A DNA stretch of 64,000 nt from Ohtaekwangia koreensis (GTDB taxonomy: Bacteria; Bacteroidota; Bacteroidia; Cytophagales; Cyclobacteriaceae). The stretch lies in assembly GCF_900167975.1 (NCBI RefSeq), contig NZ_FUZU01000004.1:62001-126000 (forward strand), read 5' to 3'. Within the stretch, counting starts at the first letter, position 1. Each line of letters begins with the position of its first letter. The notes under the pieces were generated by a model that worked only from the letters and a program-made list of their open reading frames with translations, was not told where the DNA came from and did no database searches. Positions 8,479-17,354 of the stretch are shown in pieces. Both the position numbers and the translations under genes were made by a program.

Positions 8479-8971
8479 AGCCTTGCAGAATTTGAAAAGC
8501 TACGCGAGCGCGCCGAGTTCTATGTTACTGTAGATGCACCTAAAAACTTCTACAGCAAGTCTTTCTTAAAGAAAACTTATCCATCCATTCAGTCACTCAT
8601 TAATGACCAGGTACTTTCCTATAAGCGATACTATAATAAAGCTGTTGATGAAGATCAGGAGCCTTCTCAATCTGAACCAAGAAAACTAAGTCGCGGCTTT
8701 ACTGTAGAGAATAAGACTGCAATCGAAATGGACAAGTTGCTAACAGAGCAACTTGAACTGGAGACAGTTGCATTGAAAAATTATGTACACACTGATGTAC
8801 CTAAACAGATGATAACAAAACCAAAAGTAAACAGACAATGGGTTGACTGAATTACCAGAGACGAATCAGAATGAGTTTCCAAAATCTACAACTGCGGATG
8901 AATTCATCTCCCATCAGGTAGATATACCTCCATCGTTGAGCCTGAATCCTGACAACAGCGATCAACGCTAA
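8479..8971 (+). pseudogene. Start-less, frameshifted gene remnant upstream of the tra operon
   Basis: Directly after the TAA at 8476-8478 and in the same frame, 123 codons are open up to TGA 8848-8850. They encode a charged helical protein (LAEFEKLRERAEFYVTVD, FYSKSFLKKTYPSIQSLI, EQLELETVALKNYVH). From about 8846 a second frame continues with similar composition (ELPETNQNEFPKSTTADEF) to TAA 8969-8971. There is no start codon except ATG near residue 84. I read this as the 3' part of a deleted gene with one frameshift, perhaps a lost mobilisation gene given its place before tra, but the family is not recognised. Stop-codon readthrough from the upstream gene is a less likely reading. Confidence 0.5.
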
Positions 8972-9295
8972 ACACGAGGGATCTGAACTTAATCATAAAA
9001 GAAAATACGGAGCAGATATGAAATGTCTGTATTAGCAAAGGAAGACAACTGCCAATCTCTATATATTCCACATGGAACAGCGTCAACCACAGCCGGTACA
9101 TATTAATATAGATGATGATCCGTATACTTTTCATGAACGATGGTCAGCATTGATGTGATTTGAATTTTCCGTTGAATATATATTCCTTTCCTTTTTTTTG
9201 CTTGAAGAAAAAGTTTATCCGTATTCTGACAGAATTGTGAATACGGAATTTTAATCTCGCACACCTTAGCCTTCGAAATCAAAACACGAAGGCTT
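8972..9295. other. Spacer before the tra operon with a possible 28-aa ORF
   Basis: A short frame 9072-9158 (plus) encodes MEQRQPQPVHINIDDDPYTF and a few more residues. Its composition looks coding, but it is too short to judge and may be another piece of the remnant at 8479-8971. A small palindrome GAATATATATTC lies near 9174-9185. The tra operon promoter should be here; no good TAnnTTTG match was found. Confidence 0.3.
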
Positions 9296-9871
9296 ATGTT
9301 CACTTCTATCACCTGGGAATTTTTTGTTACCGCGCTAGTGGCAGCCATCGGCAGCTACTACGGTATTACTACGCTGCTGCTCTATCACAGGGAGATTATC
9401 CAATGGATAAAATCCAGCGGGCAGCAACCAGTCGCTCAAACAGAATCAACCGGAATTGCAGAACCATCGCACGCAGTGATGGGTGGCATCCAAAAGGAAT
9501 CAACACAAGAACTTCGCTCATCAGTAGCAGCAGCAGAGGAGATCTATGCTGACACAACCGATGAAGAACCTGAAACAGTGACTTCACCCGAAGCATCATC
9601 CCAAGACACTCTGCTGATCGGCAGTGTAGCGGACCTGCTTCAAGAAGTCAAAACACTTTCACAACTTTTGGCAGAATATAAATCGGATAAAGCCGAGGGT
9701 GAATCACTTTTCAGAACGCTATTGCTTCGCTATCCTCATTTGCGTAGCACTACCTATCGCGATGCCATCAACTTCTACATTGTTGATGCGGGTCGCCAGC
9801 AGTTTTCATTCGATCTGTCTTCTTCCGAGGTAAACGCCTGGTGGGAAGAAGAACGGCCTTCAAAAAAATAA
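9296..9871 (+). CDS. Membrane-anchored protein at the head of the tra operon
   Basis: 191 aa. One N-terminal transmembrane helix (WEFFVTALVAAIGSYYGIT, residues about 7-28) is followed by a long acidic, low-complexity linker (residues about 40-105). A folded C-terminal half follows with a helical segment VADLLQEVKTLSQLLAEYK and a tail FSFDLSSSEVNAWWEEE. It ends 24 nt before traE, and genes of this shape are common at this place in Bacteroidota transfer operons. No enzymatic motif is seen. I take it as an accessory of the mating-pair apparatus; no symbol is assigned. Confidence 0.6.
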   Translation: MFTSITWEFFVTALVAAIGSYYGITTLLLYHREIIQWIKSSGQQPVAQTESTGIAEPSHAVMGGIQKESTQELRSSVAAAEEIYADTTDEEPETVTSPEASSQDTLLIGSVADLLQEVKTLSQLLAEYKSDKAEGESLFRTLLLRYPHLRSTTYRDAINFYIVDAGRQQFSFDLSSSEVNAWWEEERPSKK

Positions 9872-9895
9872 TCCACACTAAAACATCTATGTATC

Positions 9896-10225
9896 ATGAA
9901 GACAAAAATTTATTCAACCCTGCGAAAAGGAAAAGCATTTGCGTTGGCCCTGGCTATATATAGTATCACCTATATCTATAGCTACGCACAGGATGGCAAT
10001 GCCGGTATCAACGAAGCCAACACGCGCGTAAGAAGTTATTTCGACACGGGCACAAACCTGATGTATGCCATCGGTGCAGTACTCGGTCTCATCGGCGCGG
10101 TCAAGGTATATCAGAAATGGAACAGTGGCGATCCGGATACCGGACGCGTGGCCGCTGCATGGTTTGGTAGCTGCATCTTTCTGGTAGTGGTAGCCACGGT
10201 ATTGAAATCATTCTTTGGGGTATAA
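9896..10225 (+). CDS. traE: Conjugative transfer protein TraE (DUF4134)
   Basis: 109 aa. An N-terminal signal-type helix ends at SYAQ, followed by DGNAGINEANTRVRSYFDTG, a central membrane helix with LMYAIGAVLGLIGAVKVYQKW, a short loop NSGDPD, and a second helix SCIFLVVVATVLKSFFG. The N-x-G-D linker between two helices is the DUF4134 hallmark. The family is a small inner-membrane T4SS subunit, often compared with VirB2-like pilin by size and topology. It opens the conserved order traE-traF-traG, with 11 nt to the next gene. Confidence 0.9.
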   Translation: MKTKIYSTLRKGKAFALALAIYSITYIYSYAQDGNAGINEANTRVRSYFDTGTNLMYAIGAVLGLIGAVKVYQKWNSGDPDTGRVAAAWFGSCIFLVVVATVLKSFFGV

Positions 10226-10236
10226 ATATATAGTAT

Positions 10237-10443
10237 ATGCCTTCGAATGATAAACGAAAAACACAACAGCCCGGCAACACCGATGACCGGGCACTTGAGA
10301 AGCTGGAACAAATATGGGACAGGCAAATACTCAAAGGCGATGACTTCTTGGAAAACCGAATGCCATCCAAAACTGAAAAAGCGGATTTCCATGACGAAGA
10401 CAAGCCGGTAAAGCAACGTAGAAGACGCGGAAGGAAATTCTAA
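10237..10443 (+). CDS. Small basic protein between traE and traF
   Basis: 68 aa, highly charged, with no membrane segment. An acidic/amphipathic middle (ALEKLEQIWDRQILKGDDF) is followed by a basic end (KQRRRRGRKF). Spacing of 11 nt on both sides matches the rest of the operon, which supports a real gene. Such small genes vary between related elements. Function unknown; the Arg-rich tail could bind nucleic acid or membrane. Confidence 0.6.
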   Translation: MPSNDKRKTQQPGNTDDRALEKLEQIWDRQILKGDDFLENRMPSKTEKADFHDEDKPVKQRRRRGRKF

Positions 10444-10454
10444 AGCACATTGCC

Positions 10455-10799
10455 ATGAACAGTGTATATAAAATCAACAAAGGCATTAACAAGCCAATAG
10501 AATTTAAGGGCCTCAAGGCACAGTACATTGGCTATTTGGGTATAGGTATACTCCTACTCCTGATCATTTTCGCTATACTCTATATCAGTGGTCTAAATAT
10601 GTTTGTGTGCCTGGGGGTAATTCTACTGCTGGGCACGTTGCTCTTCCTGGGCATCTACCGGCTGAGTGACACCTATGGCCAACATGGACTGGTAAAGAAG
10701 CTTGCCAAACGCAACATTCCGGAACACCTCGAATGTCCTTCCCGGAAAATCTTTCTGCGGTTATCTGCTAAAATGCAACACGTAAATCCTCACAACTAA
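10455..10799 (+). CDS. traF: Conjugative transfer protein TraF (DUF4133)
   Basis: 114 aa. The N-terminus MNSVYKINKGINKPIEFKGL is the usual DUF4133 opening. Two adjacent membrane helices follow (IGYLGIGILLLLIIFAILYI and FVCLGVILLLGTLLFLGIY), then a cytosolic tail with YGQHGLVKKLAKRNIP. By size, topology and place just before the VirB4-type ATPase it corresponds to a VirB3-like subunit. It is spaced 11 nt from both neighbours. Confidence 0.9.
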   Translation: MNSVYKINKGINKPIEFKGLKAQYIGYLGIGILLLLIIFAILYISGLNMFVCLGVILLLGTLLFLGIYRLSDTYGQHGLVKKLAKRNIPEHLECPSRKIFLRLSAKMQHVNPHN

Positions 10800-10810
10800 A
10801 GATCCGTTCT

Positions 10811-13288
10811 ATGTCACAACCCATTCCACTCCTGCAAATATTTCCGGTATATAAAGTCGAGCACGACTGTATGCTTTCCAAGCAAGGTGATGTCACCCTT
10901 GCCTTCGAAGCCACATTGCCGGAGATATTTACCCTCTCCGACCAGGACTATGAAGCCTTTCACCAGATCCTAGTAAAGGCTATAAAAGTATTGCCGAAGA
11001 ATTCTGTCTTTCATAAACAGGATTGGTTCTTTGCCCAAAAGCATAAAGCCGATTTTGAAAACAGTGACCTCTCGTTTTTAACGAGAGCCAGCGAACGGTT
11101 CTTTCATGAAAGACCGTACCTCGATCACCGGTGCTATATCATGCTCACACAAAAGCCGGCAGACCGGAAGCTTTCCTCTTCAATGTTTTCCAATCTCATT
11201 CGCAGCAGCGTGGTGCCATCAGAGACTATCAATCCGCAGCGTATGCAGGAGTTTCTGGACAGTGCAGGACAATTCGAACGCATCCTGCAAGACAGCGGTT
11301 TTGTAAAGCTCAGGCGTATCAGTAACGATGGTCTGGCAGGGTCTGACAGGCAGGCAGGGTTGCTGGAGAGATATTGCTTTCTTTTATCCGATACAGATCT
11401 CCCTATGATCAAGGATATCCACTTCAGGGACGGTCTGAAGATTGGAGATCAGTACTGCCAGGTATATACCCTATCGGATGTTGAAGACCTGCCGACCTTG
11501 TGTGGTTCCCGCATCAACTACGATAAATACTCCACGGACAAAACCAAGTTCAGCGTAGGCTTTGCTTCACCCATAGGACAACTGTTGTCCTGTAACCACA
11601 TCTACAATCAGTACATCTTTATTGAGGATGCGAACAAGACAATTAAGCAACTGGAAAGTAAGCGCCTCCGACTTCAATCGCTGTCAACGTATTCGCGCGA
11701 GAACGCGATAAGCCGCGATGCCACCAACGATTTTCTCAATGAAGCGATTGGCCAGCAGCGACAACCGGTGAAAGCACATTTCAATGTGATGCTGTGGACG
11801 GACAACAAATCTGATCTGAAAGAATTGAAAACGCTAGTGTCATCAGCACTGGCGCAGATGGATGCTGTTGCCAAACAGGAATCTGATGGCGCTCCCCAGA
11901 TATACTGGGCAGGTATACCCGGCAACGAAGCAGACTTTCCCGTAAACGATACCTTCGATACGTTTGCCGAACAGGCTACATGCTTTCTGAATCTTGAAAC
12001 CTCCTACCGTTCTTCACTCAGTCCGGTCGGTATCCGTCTGGGTGATCGTCTGACGGGCAAGCCGGTACATGTAGATATATCAGACGAGCCGGTTAAACGC
12101 GGCATCTGTACCAATCGAAATAAATTTATACTTGGTCCCTCCGGAAGTGGAAAGTCATTCTTCACCAATCACATGGTCCGCTCCTACTATGAACAAGGCA
12201 CACACATCGTGCTGGTGGACGTAGGCCATTCCTACAAAGGACTGTGTGATTTGGTGAATGGATATTACTTCACTTACGATGAATCCAATCCTATCAAATT
12301 CAATCCCTTTTTTATTGGAACGGGCGATACGCTGGACACCGAAAAAAAAGAAAGCATCAAGACCTTGCTGCTGGCACTATGGAAGAAAGATGATGAGACC
12401 TTTAACCGCTCGGAATATGTAGCCCTGTCTATATCTCTACAGATGTACTATGAGAAGTTAGGGAAGAACAAAAAACTTTTCCCATGCTTTGATGCCTACT
12501 ATGAATTTCTGCGCGATGAGTTTATCGCTATACTCAAAGCAGACAAGGTAAAGGAGAAAGACTTCGATGCCGAGAACTTCCTCTATGTACTGCGGCCTTA
12601 CTATAAAGGCGGAGAATTTGATTACCTGTTGAACGCTACTGAAAATCTTGATCTGTTGCGTGAACGCTTTATTGTCTTTGAGCTCGACAACATCAAGGAT
12701 CATCCCATCCTCTTCCCGGTAGTGACCATCATCATCATGGAAGTGTTCATTTCAAAAATGCGCAAGCTCAAAGGTATACGCAAAATGATCCTCATTGAAG
12801 AAGCGTGGAAAGCAATTGCCAAGGAAGGTATGGCCGAGTATATCAAATACCTGTTCAAGACGGTTCGCAAATTCTATGGCGAAGCGATTGTCGTCACGCA
12901 GGAAGTGGAAGACATTATCAGCTCCCCCATTGTCAAGCAAGCCATCATCAACAACTCCGATTGCAAGATCCTGCTTGACCAAAGTAAATATCAAAACAAG
13001 TTCGATCAGATACAGGAACTATTAGGTCTTACTGAAAAAGAGAAAGCACTGGTGCTCTCCATCAACAAGAGCAATGATCCTTCCCGAAAGTATAAGGAAG
13101 TATTTATCAGTCTGGGCGGAGTACTTTCAAAAGTATATGCCACAGAAGTTTCACTCGAAGAATACCTGGCCTATACAACAGAGGAATCGGAAAAGATCAA
13201 GGTGCAGGCATACACAAAGAAATGGGGCGGTGACATCCGGAAAGGTATAGCGGCCCTTGCCAATGATATACGCATGGGAATAGCATAA
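10811..13288 (+). CDS. traG: VirB4-type conjugation ATPase TraG
   Basis: 825 aa, the usual length for Bacteroidota TraG. The N-terminal half is the VirB4/TraG-N type domain that docks to the inner-membrane complex. The C-terminal half is the RecA-like ATPase with Walker A LGPSGSGKSFFTNH near residue 442 and Walker B KMILIEEAWKAI near residue 660, followed by a conserved-type segment FKTVRKFYGEAIVVTQEVED. It powers pilus assembly and substrate transfer at the inner membrane. The sequence shows no break. It lies between traF and the traI-like genes, all within about 18 nt. Confidence 0.93.
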   Translation: MSQPIPLLQIFPVYKVEHDCMLSKQGDVTLAFEATLPEIFTLSDQDYEAFHQILVKAIKVLPKNSVFHKQDWFFAQKHKADFENSDLSFLTRASERFFHERPYLDHRCYIMLTQKPADRKLSSSMFSNLIRSSVVPSETINPQRMQEFLDSAGQFERILQDSGFVKLRRISNDGLAGSDRQAGLLERYCFLLSDTDLPMIKDIHFRDGLKIGDQYCQVYTLSDVEDLPTLCGSRINYDKYSTDKTKFSVGFASPIGQLLSCNHIYNQYIFIEDANKTIKQLESKRLRLQSLSTYSRENAISRDATNDFLNEAIGQQRQPVKAHFNVMLWTDNKSDLKELKTLVSSALAQMDAVAKQESDGAPQIYWAGIPGNEADFPVNDTFDTFAEQATCFLNLETSYRSSLSPVGIRLGDRLTGKPVHVDISDEPVKRGICTNRNKFILGPSGSGKSFFTNHMVRSYYEQGTHIVLVDVGHSYKGLCDLVNGYYFTYDESNPIKFNPFFIGTGDTLDTEKKESIKTLLLALWKKDDETFNRSEYVALSISLQMYYEKLGKNKKLFPCFDAYYEFLRDEFIAILKADKVKEKDFDAENFLYVLRPYYKGGEFDYLLNATENLDLLRERFIVFELDNIKDHPILFPVVTIIIMEVFISKMRKLKGIRKMILIEEAWKAIAKEGMAEYIKYLFKTVRKFYGEAIVVTQEVEDIISSPIVKQAIINNSDCKILLDQSKYQNKFDQIQELLGLTEKEKALVLSINKSNDPSRKYKEVFISLGGVLSKVYATEVSLEEYLAYTTEESEKIKVQAYTKKWGGDIRKGIAALANDIRMGIA

Positions 13289-13305
13289 CGCAAACTGTAG
13301 TGAAC

Positions 13306-13983
13306 ATGAAAAAAATAGGGATCATACTTTTCTTAACAACGGTCTGTTTGACGGTGACACCAACGCCTGAAGTTAAGGCTGCTATACCGATCTTAAAGAT
13401 CATCAAGGAGGCGGTGAAGAAGGTAATCAAAGCAGTGGACCTGATGATTCAGCGATTACAGAACAAAACCATCTGGCTGCAAAACGCGCAGAAAGTTCTG
13501 GAGAATAAACTCTCTGAACTCAAGCTTACCGAGATCGCCGAGTGGACAGAGAAGCACCGGAAGCTATACCAGGAGTATTACGAAGAACTCTGGAAAGTAA
13601 AGAACGCGCTGGCAGCCTATCAACGCATTCGTGAGATCATGGACAAGCAGGTTCGGATTGTGGACGAGTATAAACGTGCCTGGAACCTGGTGCGGCAGGA
13701 TAAGCACTTTACAGAAAGTGAGATTGACTATATGTACCGGGTATATACCGGCATCCTCAACGAAAGTGTAAAGAATCTCGACCAGGTCCTTCTTGTCATC
13801 AACTCCTTTAAGACACAGATGACGGATGCGCAGCGGCTCGCTATCATCACGCAGGCCGGAGACCGGATTGAACAGAACTTCATCGACCTGCTGGAATTCA
13901 ATATGAATACCTACCAGATCAGTTTGAACCGTGCCCGAACGCAATCTGAAGTTGATCGCGTGAAAAAATTATACGGCCTCTAA
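13306..13983 (+). CDS. traI: TraI-like transfer protein (DUF4141), first of three paralogues
   Basis: 225 aa from ATG 13306 (a GTG at 13300 would add two residues). A signal peptide (KKIGIILFLTTVCLTV, cleavage after KA-A) is followed by a long helical, coiled-coil-rich body with QRLQNKTIWLQNAQKVLENK and RIREIMDKQVRIVDEYKRAW. The C-terminal half (ESEIDYMYRVYTGIL, SVKNLDQVLLVINSF, MTDAQRLAIITQAGDRIEQ) is shared with the proteins at 14236 and 14902. Family members are periplasmic parts of the Bacteroidota mating apparatus. In place and fold it could stand for VirB5, but that is inference. Confidence 0.85.
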   Translation: MKKIGIILFLTTVCLTVTPTPEVKAAIPILKIIKEAVKKVIKAVDLMIQRLQNKTIWLQNAQKVLENKLSELKLTEIAEWTEKHRKLYQEYYEELWKVKNALAAYQRIREIMDKQVRIVDEYKRAWNLVRQDKHFTESEIDYMYRVYTGILNESVKNLDQVLLVINSFKTQMTDAQRLAIITQAGDRIEQNFIDLLEFNMNTYQISLNRARTQSEVDRVKKLYGL

Positions 13984-13995
13984 TAGTGCAAGATC

Positions 13996-14220
13996 ATGAA
14001 CGAACACGAAAAAGATATTTCGCGACACATCGCCATGCTGATGGAAACCTGCTTTAAGTTCAATAGCCCCATCTGCCAGCTTCACCTCATACGTGAAAAG
14101 ATCAACGCACGCGGCTATAGGCCCTTCGATAAAGTAGACATGGGTGAACTGGGCCGGATGCAACAACTCGCCGGCGAGCTTCACGAAAGAATGCTCAAGA
14201 TTTACGAACTGATAAAATAA
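13996..14220 (+). CDS. Small helical protein within the traI-like cluster
   Basis: 74 aa, no signal peptide or membrane helix, starting at ATG 13996 (12 nt after the preceding stop). It is amphipathic, with ISRHIAMLMETCFKFNSP and LGRMQQLAGELHERMLKIYE, and looks like a helical hairpin. Its place between two exported paralogues and the tight spacing argue that it is expressed. Function unknown; a cytosolic partner of the transfer machinery is possible. Confidence 0.55.
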   Translation: MNEHEKDISRHIAMLMETCFKFNSPICQLHLIREKINARGYRPFDKVDMGELGRMQQLAGELHERMLKIYELIK

Positions 14221-14235
14221 GAACAACAAGAGACT

Positions 14236-14883
14236 ATGAAAAATATAGGGATACTCATGCTCCTCTTGTGTGGTTGGCTAACCATCCAGGCGCAGACGCC
14301 CAACTTCAACGAATGGTTTCGTCAGAAGAAGACCCAGCGCAAGTACCTGCTTGAGCAGATCGCTGCGCTGAAAGTGTATCTCGAATACCTGAAGAAAGGC
14401 TACGAGATTGTTGACAAGGGGCTCACCACAATTGGTGAGATTAAGAACGGAACATTTACCATGGACAAAGACTATCTGAACTCTTTAAAACAAGTAAGCT
14501 CCGTAGTAAAGAACTCCCCCAAAGTAAAGGAGGTACTAACCTACCAGCAAAGTATTATCACGGACTTCAGGAAGTTTGTGAATGACTGTCGCAAGGATGA
14601 AAATCTAACTGCCGATGAAGTCCGCTATATCGAAGATGTATATGCGAACATGCTGAAAGAATGTGACGCCTCCATCGATGAATTAACGCTAATCACTACA
14701 TCCGGGGAAGCGGAAATGAAAGACGATGAACGATTGCTACGGCTCGATAAGGTGCATGATGCTATGCAGGACAAATATACCTTCACGCAGGACTTCATTG
14801 ACAGCACGCGGTTACTTTCCCTGGAAAGGGCGAAGGAGAAAAACCAGATCAAAGGTTCCGGGAAATTATATAGCGAGATATAG
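14236..14883 (+). CDS. TraI-like exported transfer protein, second paralogue
   Basis: 215 aa. A signal peptide (MKNIGILMLLLCGWLTIQAQ) is followed by a helical body with QIAALKVYLEYLKKGYEIVD and LTTIGEIKNGTF, then the shared C-terminal pattern LTADEVRYIEDVYANML, ASIDELTLITTSGEAEMKD and DERLLRLDKVHDAM. This pattern matches the 14902 protein closely and the 13306 protein more distantly. It is presumably periplasmic. The three paralogues suggest a hetero-oligomeric structure or specialised copies. Confidence 0.75.
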   Translation: MKNIGILMLLLCGWLTIQAQTPNFNEWFRQKKTQRKYLLEQIAALKVYLEYLKKGYEIVDKGLTTIGEIKNGTFTMDKDYLNSLKQVSSVVKNSPKVKEVLTYQQSIITDFRKFVNDCRKDENLTADEVRYIEDVYANMLKECDASIDELTLITTSGEAEMKDDERLLRLDKVHDAMQDKYTFTQDFIDSTRLLSLERAKEKNQIKGSGKLYSEI

Positions 14884-14901
14884 TATAATAAAGTATACAT
14901 C

Positions 14902-15537
14902 ATGAAAAAGTTAGCAACAATGGCAGGGTTACTGATCGGCTTGTGCTTTCCCTTGCGAAGTCAAGCACAGTCGCAGGAAGCCGTCCAGCTCATTCTCAAT
15001 TACGAAAAGCTTCAACAGTTGGAAGAGATACTGGATAACATGTACAAGGGCTATAAGATATTGACCAAAGGATACAACACGATCAAAGATATAGCCGAAG
15101 GGAATTTCAACTTGCACCAGGTATTTCTCGATGGACTCTTTGCTGTAAATCCAGCGGTGAAAAATTACAAGCGTATTCCCACGATCATACAGTATCAGGA
15201 GTACCTGGTCAGCGAATACAAACGAGCCTTTAATCGCTTCAAGAATGATCCGAACCTGACCGTGCGCGAGATCAAATACCTGGAAAATGTATATGACAAT
15301 CTTTTCAATCAAAGCCTGCGCAATCTCGATGAGTTGCTCATGATTGTGACAGCCTCCAAGCTACGCATGAGCGATGAAGAACGCTTGCAGGCCATTGACC
15401 GGATTTACCTGGACATGGAAAACAAACTTGTTTTCCTGAAGGTCTTCAACAGCAGCACGCAGATGCTGGTCATGCAACGGGCACGCGAGAATCACGATGT
15501 GGAAACATTACAGAAGCTCTATGAAGTAACACCTTAA
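14902..15537 (+). CDS. TraI-like exported transfer protein, third paralogue
   Basis: 211 aa. The signal peptide ends at SQAQ. The body reads YEKLQQLEEILDNMYKGYKI, LTKGYNTIKDIAEGNFNLHQ and VSEYKRAFNRFKNDPNLTVR, then IKYLENVYDNLFNQSL and NLDELLMIVTASKLRMSDEE. It shares KGYxxxxKGxxTIxxIxxGxF with the protein at 14236, so these two are the closest pair of the triplet. It lies 10 nt before traJ. It is probably periplasmic and helical; exact function unknown. Confidence 0.75.
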   Translation: MKKLATMAGLLIGLCFPLRSQAQSQEAVQLILNYEKLQQLEEILDNMYKGYKILTKGYNTIKDIAEGNFNLHQVFLDGLFAVNPAVKNYKRIPTIIQYQEYLVSEYKRAFNRFKNDPNLTVREIKYLENVYDNLFNQSLRNLDELLMIVTASKLRMSDEERLQAIDRIYLDMENKLVFLKVFNSSTQMLVMQRARENHDVETLQKLYEVTP

Positions 15538-15547
15538 AGAAAAATGT

Positions 15548-16717
15548 ATGAGACCAAGTATAGTAAAGACCATCATCCTGATGGTCACAGGAATCTTATT
15601 TCCAATATTTTCTAAAGCCCAGACGTTTGCCGGTGAGATACACAGCCTGCAAAGTGTACTCGATGAGCTATATACGGATATGCTTCCGCTATGCAACCAA
15701 CTCATTGGAGTAGGCAGAGGTATAGCAGGCTTTGCAGCACTCTGGTATATCGCCTCACGCGTATGGCGAAGCCTTGCCAATGCAGAGCCTATCGATTTTT
15801 ATCCCCTGCTGAGGCCTTTCGCATTGGGACTGGCTATACTTCTTTTTCCCTATGTCATCGGCCTGATCAATGGTGTGTTGAAGCCTACCGTAACCGGAAC
15901 GGCGGCCATGATGACAAACTCCAACAATGCTATAGCCTATCTGCTAAAGCAAAAGGAAGACGCCATTAAAAAAACGATTACCTGGCAATTGTATGGCGAT
16001 GAGGGCACCCATGGCAAATGGTATCGCTATAACTATCCGGAGGGTGAAGAAGAAACGGGCCCCGACTTACTCAGCAATGGCATAAAATTCCTGATGGCCA
16101 AGACCGCCTACGGGATCAAGAATGCCATCAAGCAATGGATGTCAGAAATACTACATATACTCTATGAAGCAGCCGCGCTTTGTATCAATACACTGCGAAC
16201 GTTCTATCTGATCGTATTGGCTATACTAGGGCCGCTGGTATTCGGCTTATCTGTTTTTGATGGCTTGCAGCATACGCTCACCGTATGGATCGCCCGCTAT
16301 ATCAATGTATTTCTGTGGCTGCCGGTAGCAAACATTTTCGGAAGCATTATTGCCAAGATACAGGAGAACATGCTGCGCATCGACATCGAACAAATCGAGC
16401 TATACGGCGATACGTTCTTTAGCGCTTCCGATACGGGCTATATCATCTTCCTCATCATTGGCATCATCGGATATTTCACCGTACCCTCGGTGGCAAACTA
16501 TATCGTACATGCCGGTGGCGGAAATATACTCCTGCACAAAGTTTCCAATGTATTTACAGGTACTGCGCGCTCCGTTGCCTCCACAACGGTAACCGGGGCA
16601 ACCGGGCTTTTCAAGTCTTCACCAGCATCGCAGTCACAATCCGGTTCATCCACTGCGGGTAAATACAATGCGTCATCGGGTGGGCATATGCACGATAAAC
16701 TTTCCGGCAATAAATAA
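15548..16717 (+). CDS. traJ: Polytopic conjugative transfer protein TraJ
   Basis: 389 aa. An N-terminal signal-type helix (VKTIILMVTGILFPIFSKAQ) is followed by several membrane helices: LIGVGRGIAGFAALWYIASR, FALGLAILLFPYVIGLING, FYLIVLAILGPLVFGLSVF, WIARYINVFLWLPVANIFG and YIIFLIIGIIGYFTVPSVA. A Gly/Ser-rich tail of about 60 residues ends the protein. Arrangement and position match Bacteroidota TraJ, the counterpart of VirB6/TrbL channel proteins of the inner membrane. The next gene, traK, starts 9 nt later. Confidence 0.9.
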   Translation: MRPSIVKTIILMVTGILFPIFSKAQTFAGEIHSLQSVLDELYTDMLPLCNQLIGVGRGIAGFAALWYIASRVWRSLANAEPIDFYPLLRPFALGLAILLFPYVIGLINGVLKPTVTGTAAMMTNSNNAIAYLLKQKEDAIKKTITWQLYGDEGTHGKWYRYNYPEGEEETGPDLLSNGIKFLMAKTAYGIKNAIKQWMSEILHILYEAAALCINTLRTFYLIVLAILGPLVFGLSVFDGLQHTLTVWIARYINVFLWLPVANIFGSIIAKIQENMLRIDIEQIELYGDTFFSASDTGYIIFLIIGIIGYFTVPSVANYIVHAGGGNILLHKVSNVFTGTARSVASTTVTGATGLFKSSPASQSQSGSSTAGKYNASSGGHMHDKLSGNK

Positions 16718-16726
16718 TCAACCGGC

Positions 16727-17344
16727 ATGTTTCAGCAACTCAAAAATATAGATACGGCTTTCAAGCACATACGCATGTTTTCGCTGGCGCTTATCGTGGC
16801 CTGTGCATTCATGTGTTGCTACACGGTGTATAAAAGCTTTCAGCTCATCACGCAGACGCAGGAAAGAATATATATTCTCTCCAATGCAAAAGCACTGGAA
16901 GCATACTCGGCAGAACGAAGGGATAATATACCCGTAGAGGCACGCGACCATGTAAAGATGTTTCATCACTACTTCTTTACCCTCGACCCGGATGATAAGA
17001 TGATCCAGACCAATGTTAACAAGGCCTTGTATCTGGCAGATATATCGGCCAAGCGACAGTATGATAACCTGAAAGAGAGCCGGTACTATTCGAACATCAT
17101 TTCAGGAAACATAAGCCAGGACATTGAAGTGGATAGCATTCACCTCGACCTGGACATTTACCCCTACTACTTCCGCTATTATTCTAAACAAAGAATCATA
17201 CGGGCTACATCTGTAGTGATGAGAAGCCTCATAACAGAAGGATACTTGCGAAATGTAGCGCGGTCTGACAATAACTCCCATGGCTTTCTGATCGAACGCT
17301 GGAACACCCGGGAGAACAAAGACATCAAAACTATAAACCGATAA
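16727..17344 (+). CDS. traK: Conjugative transfer protein TraK
   Basis: 205 aa, the normal TraK length. One N-terminal anchor helix (FSLALIVACAFMCCYTVYKS, residues about 19-40) is followed by a periplasmic domain with VEARDHVKMFHHYFFTLDPD and NVNKALYLADISAKRQYDNL, and a beta-rich end with RATSVVMRSLITEGYLRNV. TraK is the VirB8-like inner-membrane scaffold of this T4SS type. Flanking gaps are 9 and 10 nt. Confidence 0.92.
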   Translation: MFQQLKNIDTAFKHIRMFSLALIVACAFMCCYTVYKSFQLITQTQERIYILSNAKALEAYSAERRDNIPVEARDHVKMFHHYFFTLDPDDKMIQTNVNKALYLADISAKRQYDNLKESRYYSNIISGNISQDIEVDSIHLDLDIYPYYFRYYSKQRIIRATSVVMRSLITEGYLRNVARSDNNSHGFLIERWNTRENKDIKTINR

Positions 17345-17354
17345 TCCAATTGAT

